Both the position numbers and the translations under genes were made by a program. A stretch of DNA of 64,000 bases from Sparassis latifolia. Lineage: Eukaryota > Basidiomycota > Agaricomycetes > Polyporales > Sparassidaceae. The notes beneath the pieces are model-generated. The model was not told the DNA's origin, searched no databases, and worked only from the letters and a program-made list of their open reading frames with translations. Of the stretch, positions 57,254 to 64,000 are shown one piece after another. Each line of letters opens with the position of its first letter. Position 1 is the first letter of the stretch. Location of the stretch: contig CM031559.1 of NCBI GenBank assembly GCA_018466975.1, positions 434,001 through 498,000 of the forward strand, written 5' to 3'.

Positions 57254-60065
57254 CTACTGCTGGATAACCTTCACCCAGGTGCCTTGGTTGAACTCCTTCA
57301 GAAGCCTGCCATCCTGCGGAGGCTCAAAGCTCCACTCAGCATGACAATGCTTGCAGCGATAGCAATGAGTCTGGGGAGAAGTGCCCTTACGATCGAAGAA
57401 GATGAAAGTGCCTAAGCGAAGACAAGTGTCGCACTACATTGGAACCCGATTGCCATAGGGGCTGATCCTGGGATGATCCCAGATGTACTCTGAGATGGTC
57501 AGCTTGTAGGACTCTGCCCGTGCTCGCTTACACCTGGCCTTATCCAAATCACCAGTCATCGCATCACCACAGCTGATGACACGATCCTGAGTGGTTCCTT
57601 CCAAGAGAATGACCCTGGAGTGCCTGCCCAATGGGCCTAAACTGGCGAGAAGTTCACTCATCAGCAGGTCACCGACAGTGGCTCCTTCAATAAACACACA
57701 GTGCACGAATCCAAAAAAGAAGGGGGCTGCACTGATAGAAGACAGCGTCAGTGCTGTGAATGCCAAAACCTGGGGGAGCTTGTAGCTAAATCGTGCATGT
57801 GTAAAAATGCTAATATCGAGTGGAGAGTAATGGGAAGAGCGTACCGTGTACAAACTGTGACCAAGTCTTCCCCAGGAGCTGCCTTTGATACCACGGAACC
57901 ACAAGCCAGCAGCGCAAATGTTGTCGGCACCTCTCGGGAGAGTGCCATCAGGTCTTCACAGACAACAAATTTGAAGAACTGTGATGAATCAGTGAATGCA
58001 AGGTCCCATCGGTCATAAGAGACTTACAGTATTAATTGTGCCTACCCAGTGGCTGCTGTAAAACAAGTCACCGGTGTCGTCGTGTGAGTGTGCGTAAATA
58101 AGAATTAGCATGCGGGTAGGCTTGTAGCTAGTGACACAGGAGAAGATCAGGATCAGCTCTGAGTCAATGTGAAAGGCAGATGACATACGATCGAATTTTT
58201 GACACTATGTCGAGCATATGAAGATGATGACCTTCTGTGGCCTCTGAGCCTTCCAAGTCAAAGACGACATCCAGCCGGTTTAGGAACTCTCTGCAGTCAA
58301 CGTAATAGGCTCGAAGATACTCCTCCACAAGATTGGTGATGGTACCATACTCAGGCAGCAAGCGCAGGCGCAGATGAACCAAAACCAAAGATGAGGTATC
58401 CAACCTTGCGGTCTGTGATATCTCAGGCTTGCCGAGAATCTGAAGACCTTTCGTCAATGGTACCCAAGGTTTTTCCGCAGATTGGACACTATACAGGCCC
58501 TGATAACTCTCAGACATCAGCTTCTGTGAGAGTAAAGAATGCATATAACCTACATGGTATACCTGCATCGCACCACCGCCACGCTTTGTAGTGCAGGCTG
58601 GACATTCAAACCGCATCTGCTCAGTTATATTCCACTGCTGGAGATCTGAAATGCAATGCAAGCAAACAGCTCTGCCGCAGTTAGGACGGTCACAGTCGAC
58701 CAAGTCTCCACCTTGTTGGCAGAGAAAGCAATACTAGGTGCATTGAGTCAGCAAGACTCATATGTTGAAGAGAGAAAACACACCATGTCAGAATTGGAGA
58801 TGACATTGGAAACAACTGACACCGGGCTTGGCAGCTGAGAGACCACATGCAGGTCATCGGAGGCTTGTAACATTCCAGAGGCTAATATCATAAGAATAAA
58901 GATGCACTGCCAAAAATTGAACAACGCACCATTGTCGAGTGGGCCACGTTCACCTGTCGGCAACCCCACAGACTTCTGTGCTGTCTGAAAGACCTTGTGA
59001 TGTTGACACTTTGGTGGGTGAGTAGGAGGAGGCGTAGTTAGATTGGGGGTGAGTGCGCTGCACTCACGTTCACTAACAGCGGCAGCGGTAGACACTACAG
59101 GACCAGCCAAGAGTCGACTGCTTCGGCGTCGAGGGGCATCCACTTTAGCAGCAGATGCACGTCCTTTCAGCCTATGTATGACTCCGTGAGATGGGCGGCT
59201 CTGAAAGACAGGTGAGGGCTGGACAGGAACACTTTGTTCATCCTTGTCCTCGTCATCGTCCTCGTCCTCATCCTCATCATTGTCCTCATCCTCGTTCTTG
59301 TCCTCCTCCTTGCCCTCCTCCTCGATGACCTCCTCGATACCCTCCTCGATGTCCTCCTCGACATCTGACACAGGTGTATAGCTCCGTGGCTGGTGGATTG
59401 TCTCCTCCGATTCCTCATCGGTATTATCCAATTCATCAGTCTCCTCTGACTCGTCATTGGACAGAGGCGGGCTTCCTGTGCGATCGCAATTTACTACGAA
59501 CATGTCACCTCAGTCCGAGTCGTCATCCAGAATCTCCCCCTTCAACTGACCAGCTTCATCGGCATCTTCATACGAACCTCTATGCGAAAGGCTCCCCCTG
59601 TCCTCTCCGCTTCCCCTCGACTGGAACTGCTTCCAATCATCCACATCCATCATCTCGTCCACACTCGGAGTCGATTGTGACATAGCATCTTCTTGAGGGG
59701 TCATGTGAGGCATTGGCGAACGCACGGTAGAGTCTGTCATCAACATATCAAATGAAATGTTGCTTACTTGACAAACGTTTTCACTATTAGAAACATAGAA
59801 ACATACCAGGTCTGTCCTTTTGCGAAGTTCAGCCAGGGAAGTAAGCCGGTGGCGCAGATCTATGGTATGAGATGCCTCTCCCGATCGGTTGATCGGCCAG
59901 ATCGAGATTGAAAGCTTGATGCCGGTCCTGGCTTGTACCCACGGTCGCAAGATCCTCTGAGATTGAGTGCAGATTGGAGGTAGAGTGCCTGACACCAGAC
60001 TGTGGTGTAGAGGTCTGATGGGCAGGCTGAGCAGACTGTGCGCACTTCCCGGACTGGCTGTGCAT
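57254..60065 (-). pseudogene. PHD-finger/acidic-tract protein, probably transposon-linked, disrupted
   Basis: Multi-exon - strand gene. The Ser/Thr-rich start at 60065 (MHSQSGKCAQ) is followed by a helix (RLTSLAELRKRTDL) and a long acidic tract (residues encoded by 59220-59350 are nearly all Glu/Asp). Next come a basic stretch (DAPRRRSSRLL), then a PHD-like zinc finger (DCDRPNCGRAVCLHC ... FECPACTTKRG). Further on are HLRLRLLPEYGTITNLVEEY, DSSQFFKFVVCEDLMALSRE, TFALLACGSVVSK and FFFGFVHCVFIEGATV, then a C-terminal Cys-rich zinc ribbon (CDTC ... CYRCKHCHAEW). An in-frame TGA at 59510 and a TAG before the zinc ribbon interrupt text that continues. The late domain has the look of a caspase/CHAT-like hydrolase fold but I cannot name it with confidence. 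It stands next to the TET/JBP-like gene, same strand. Confidence 0.6.
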
Positions 60066-60629
60066 GGTAGAATATACAAAAGCAGTGAAATAGATGTCTG
60101 AGAATAAGCAGAAGAGGCTCAGCAACTGAAATATAGCAGAGATCAGACAGCAAGGATAGAGCAAGAGAGAGAGAGAGAGATAGATCAGATTACAGTGATT
60201 GCAATCAAAAGGACTTGTGCGCGCGAGCCCATGGAGATCACGTGATATGCTTGGAGGGCCGGACTTCCTGAAATCTAGTGGACAGTGGCTGAAATTTGAT
60301 CGGAGTCCGAAAATCATCCAAATATAGCAATATTCCAGCCACCAGTGTACACCTTCTGCATATGGAAGGTACTTGATGCGTCTGGTGTCTGGGGCACATG
60401 ACCGAACAAACATGGCCAAATAGTTGGTTTTATGAGCTGGCGCAACTTCCTCTCTCTCTTCCTTTTCTACCACCACCATCCCCTTCCAGCAAGCCGGCCA
60501 CAAGTGGCTGAGCTTTGTTGCTGCATGTTGCCATGGGCATGCAGTGTCTGTAGATAGTATTATGTAATATGCACTTTATCTGACATCATAAGGTAACTGG
60601 TCTCTTGGCCAGTCATGGGAGTACATGTG

Positions 60630-60902
60630 TAATTTGGGGATCACTGGGCATGCGGCAGTGAGCTGCAGAGGGCTCCGCATTGTGGGGGCGACCCACTCGC
60701 GTCCCTCACCTGGTACTTGAGATTTGGGGGATCACTGGGCATGCGGCGGCGAGCTGCAGAGGGCTCTGCGTTGTGGGGGCGACCCACTCGCGTCCCTCAC
60801 CTGGTACTTGAGATTTGGGGGATCACTGGGCATGCGGCGGCGAGCTGCAGAGGGCTCCGCATTGTGGGGGCGACCCACTCGCGCCTCTCACCCAGTATAT
60901 AC
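60630..60902. repeat. 91-bp tandem repeat, three copies
   Basis: TCACTGGGCATGCGGC starts at 60641, 60732 and 60823, exactly 91 bp apart. Copies differ by a few bases (CGGCAGTG/CGGCGGCG, TCCGCATT/TCTGCGTT). The array ends in CAGTATATAC, a TATA-like sequence, and precedes the forward spliced region, so it may act as an upstream promoter element. Confidence 0.9.
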
Positions 60903-60968
60903 GGGAATTGGGGAATTTTGCACTTCGGTGCCAATGTGCTTCGGCATACTTGCGTCTAGGCGCATATG

Positions 60969-61435
60969 TGCTCTGCACATTACATTGTCGCCGGCCATCA
61001 GCCTTGTGCTGTGCGAGTCGTGCATGGAGCCGCCATTGGCCTGCTCCACAAGGTCAGTCTTTTTTACTTGTTTGTTTCTTTTTGCATGGTATGGTGCGAG
61101 TACAGGAAGTGTAAGGAAGATGTGGTAAGTACTCCACAGCACATCATACAGATACTGACAAGGGTTCTTCAGCATATGGTGGGTTTTATGGCAGTGGTGA
61201 AGACCAGGCCAAATCCTATAGTGGATTGAAAGAACCGGTGAGTTTTTTTCCTTGCATTTTGAAGAATACTGACCTCTTGATGTTTCCACAGCCTCTTACA
61301 CATGTACTGAAAATTGACGACGGTCACTGCAGCGTGAGCAATGCAGCGCGCAAGGTGAGCATTTTCTAACGTTTTCCGACTGTTTTCTGACTTCCTTTTG
61401 GTGTTTTGCAGATTGTATTTGTACTTTCCTTGTAG
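60969..61435 (+). CDS. possible small gene with several very short exons
   Basis: A series of consistent splice signals (donors GTCAGT, GTAAGT, GTGAGT, GTGAGC; acceptors GTACAG, TTCTTCAG, TTCCACAG, TTTTGCAG) brackets short coding-like pieces. The clearest text is YGGFYGSGEDQAKSYSGL, KEP, then PLTHVLKIDDGHCSV and SNAARK, ending in a short exon with TAG at 61433. The upstream exon and start are uncertain. It could be a small TE-encoded protein or a spliced non-coding transcript. Confidence 0.3.
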
Positions 61436-61768
61436 TCTATTTTCTTTCATTTTTCCCTTCTTCCTGGTGCTTGTGGCGAATGAGGGAGGGCCCGCCCTCA
61501 GTCATCACAAGTCACCTTTTGTTTTCCATCTTTGTAGTTAGAAAAAATTGTAATACTTGAGTTTGTATCCATGAAGCATGAATAAGGCGAAGCCATGCCG
61601 GTATGCCGGACGATGCACGGGCGCTTAAGTCACGTGATCACATCACGCGCCACTGTGTGCACTTTTTGAACCCTTGGCCCTGCCCAAATTTCCATCTTGC
61701 CTCTTCCCACCATCTGCTACAACAGCAATTCCAGTACTTTCATCCTTTCAAAAGCCCTACTATCAACC
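61436..61768. other. promoter/leader region of the right-edge gene
   Basis: No gene; a pyrimidine-rich leader (TTTCATCC, CCTCTTCCCACC) directly precedes the ATG at 61769. Confidence 0.5.
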
Positions 61769-64000
61769 ATGGCTGGCAAAGCTCGTTGGTCGAAGCCCTA
61801 TGGCTCCATGATGGTGTTGTACTACCCTAAGTGGAGAGACAGCAAGCATGGTGCACGTGCAGCTGTTGTGACAAAGGTCTCAGAGGCGATTACAGCAAGG
61901 GCGAATGCAAAGGGATGGGACAGGCCCAAGGTCAACACTCAAGTACGTCTACATCTTCTCACTTCCTGCATAGCAAATCGGCAACTGGTTCACAAATAAT
62001 AAGGCTGCATTGGATCTCGGAATCATTCCCAGCACGACAGATCGCAAGTTCTCTCTCGCAGATGCTGAACACATGGCCAAGGATGACGATTATCCCGATC
62101 TGACTGAAGGTGAAGGTGGGGCTGATCCCGCCACTGTGGACGACGATGACGTAGAGCCATTCTCGGTGGAGGAAGATGCAGCTGATGTGCAAAAGAAGAT
62201 GATGGGGCAGAAGTGGTCTTTGCGAAAGACTGCGCACTGGGCATGGCGAGAGGAGCTGTTGGAAAGGGTTGGCCAGGAGCATCCTGATGCGAAGGATCAA
62301 GTTGAGAAATTGGTCTGGTATACCAAGGCATTTGTAGATAAATGGCATGACCTGACCGACGAGGAGCGAGATGAACTGAAAGTGCTTGCTGCGAAGAAGA
62401 CGGAGGAGTCGCAGATGGATCGAGCTGGGCAAATTGCCTATGCTCAAAAGCATCTTGGCAGGATGGGTGAAGACTTCATCCAGACTGTGGAGACAAAGAT
62501 GGGAGGAAAGGTTCTCATCCTCCTGGCCTTGCCGACAGAGAAGCCCACGCAGATTCGGCGCACCAAGTAAGTCTCGGCCATCATTATTTGCATTATTTTA
62601 TTCACCGCCATCCTAGGCTTCAGTCACCTGATACTGGTGGCTTTCTGAAGTTCACCGACTCTGTCGATGACTGGCAGAAAGATTTGTGGAAGAAGTGGGG
62701 GATGTGGGCAATGAATGTTATGAGTAAGTCATACCCATGGAATACGAAGCAACATGCACTAATCAATGACTAGTTCCCGATGAGCTTAAGGATAATGATG
62801 CTGAAGAAGAGGATGAAATCGCACTCACCGACATGCAGCACAAGATCGATGATGATGGCAATGCCATCGTTCCTGCATTTGAGAAGACGTGAAAGCTGAC
62901 TCAAAAGCGTCATTTGGTCCGGGCCATTGTGACTCACCAGCATTGTAAGCTTCATTCTCAAAGGTGAATCTGTATCCATGCTGATGATATACATGCAGGA
63001 AATATTGTTGATTCCAAGCATGCAAAGTGCCCTTAGAAGAAGATCAGTGAAGATGTCCGCAAGTACATTGATGAGGCATGTTGGCCGGACAGCGTGGTCT
63101 TTGCCGAACCTTGGAACATCAGTGTTGACAACATCGATTTGCTCCTCAAGCACTGAGCAAATTGACAGGCTATTGGCTCAGTTGCTTTCCAATTTCTGAT
63201 AGCAGCTGGTGGAGGTGATGCCATGAAGCCCAGGGGAAAAAAGCAGAAAGACGTCACTGATATGAATGTTGGCAATTCGGCAGATGAAGGGGACCAGGAT
63301 GACAACGATAATGAGGTGGAGGTCGGAGTCAATCGTCACACGAAGGGCAAAGGCAAGCAGCCTGCCATGAGGAAGAAGCATGTTCCCCCACATTCTGAGG
63401 AGGAGTTCGACTTGGATAATGTTTCCAGTGGCAAGGATGACTCAGTGGGGGTAAAGACGAAGGCTGCGATGAACAAGGCCAAGTCGATGCACACCGCCAA
63501 TACTGCCTATAATGAGGAGGGATGGCAGCCATTTTCTGCACAGGATCTTGTCGATGTTCCTCGGACGGGAGAAGCGAGTTCATCTGGAGTTGCTGGTGCT
63601 CCGGCAGCAATTGCACATGTAAGGAAACTCTATCCGAGGATCGCCAATCACCCGGAAGATATTATTCTGTGGCCCAGGTCAATAATGGTTGATGTCGACT
63701 GGTATAAGCACGATGTTAGCAGAATTGTGATCCCTCTGCCAGCATTTTCACTTCCGGATCTCGCTGAAAATGATGCAGCAGAGCTGGAGTGGGTTGACTG
63801 CCAGAAGGCAATTTTACTGACAACGTCTGCCCGATTCCAAGGCTTCAGGATACTTGACCTCAAACATATCGTTCAGTGACCATCAATGACACAATTGGAT
63901 AATCCGGGATGTTTCGCTCTGCGGTTGCTGGCTGACGACACTGCTGCTATTCCTGAAGACTATGTAAAGGTGTGGAAATATGAGCCTGGAGTATGGCAAG
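61769..64000 (+). pseudogene. transposon-type protein gene with five in-frame stops, runs off the window
   Basis: Starts with MAGKARWSKPYGSMMVLYYP and a basic helix, then IGNWFTNNKAALDLG, an acidic segment, KTAHWAWREELLERVGQEH, DKWHDLTDEERDELKVLA and LPTEKPTQIRRTK. Introns at about 62569-62617 and 62725-62774 carry GTAAGT donors. Later parts include GGFLKFTDSVDDWQKDLW, a lysine/acid-rich region (MKPRGKKQKDVTD), and WPRSIMVDVDWYKHDVSR. Stops at 62890 (TGA), 63034 (TAG), 63154 and 63163 (TGA) and 63877 (TGA) interrupt text that otherwise continues in the same frame. I recognise the type as repetitive in polypores but cannot name a domain. The first intron (about 31 nt) is oddly short. Confidence 0.55.

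Noticed and set aside
46323..63879. TGA read as tryptophan in the transposon genes
   Set aside because: Intact genes in the same window (dehalogenase, GNAT, zinc-finger protein) end in TGA and use TGG for Trp, so recoding is not needed; decay is simpler.
1..64000. tRNA, rRNA or CRISPR features
   Set aside because: No cloverleaf-type T-loop/anticodon pattern and no regularly spaced identical repeats with unique spacers were found; the tandem arrays have conserved, not unique, spacers.

Overview
The window looks like nuclear DNA of an agaricomycete basidiomycete, most likely a wood-decay polypore-like fungus. Genes are broken by many short (about 50-75 nt) GT-AG introns. F-box/LRR, GNAT and TET/JBP-type genes are present. 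The right third is dominated by a KDZ transposon with CxC5/CxC6 cysteine clusters, a combination known from mushroom-forming fungi. No tRNA, rRNA or CRISPR array was recognised.  Layout. 0.7-11.6 kb: housekeeping or single-copy genes, namely a cupin_5 (DUF985) protein, a GNAT acetyltransferase, a haloacid dehalogenase type II and a long acidic zinc-finger protein, separated by gene-poor DNA. 11.6-19.8 kb: about 8 kb with no supportable gene. 19.8-21.4 kb: an RBM18-like RNA-binding protein.  21.9-32.8 kb: an unusual accessory cluster. A small (about 154 aa) protein family of unknown function is present in seven copies (A, B, C, D, a fused E-F pair, and G). Two copies of a gene encoding a PD-(D/E)XK nuclease-like protein are interleaved on the opposite strand. 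A small gene plus a convergent nuclease gene forms a roughly 2-kb unit that occurs twice, and fragments of neighbouring genes lie between the copies. This is the best candidate for an undescribed system.  33.6-40.9 kb: deoxyribose-phosphate aldolase, an F-box/LRR protein, a hypothetical protein and a NUDT15-like Nudix hydrolase. 41.7-64.0 kb: transposon territory. It holds a KDZ element delimited to the base (43358-50177, 8-bp target duplication AAGAAAAG, 69-bp inverted repeats), a decayed Ty3/gypsy chromovirus (50280-54184), a tandem array of CTATATAG palindromes, a broken TET/JBP-family dioxygenase gene, a PHD-finger/acidic-tract gene, and a forward TE-type gene running off the right edge.  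Two cross-cutting features matter for reading the annotation. Several otherwise good genes carry single-base frameshifts, some of them in homopolymers (DERA, nuclease copy A, the 39-kb gene, the 42-kb gene), so sequencing error must be weighed against true decay. In the transposon region most premature stops sit where a TGG (Trp) codon is the simplest ancestor, which suggests G-to-A type decay on both strands.
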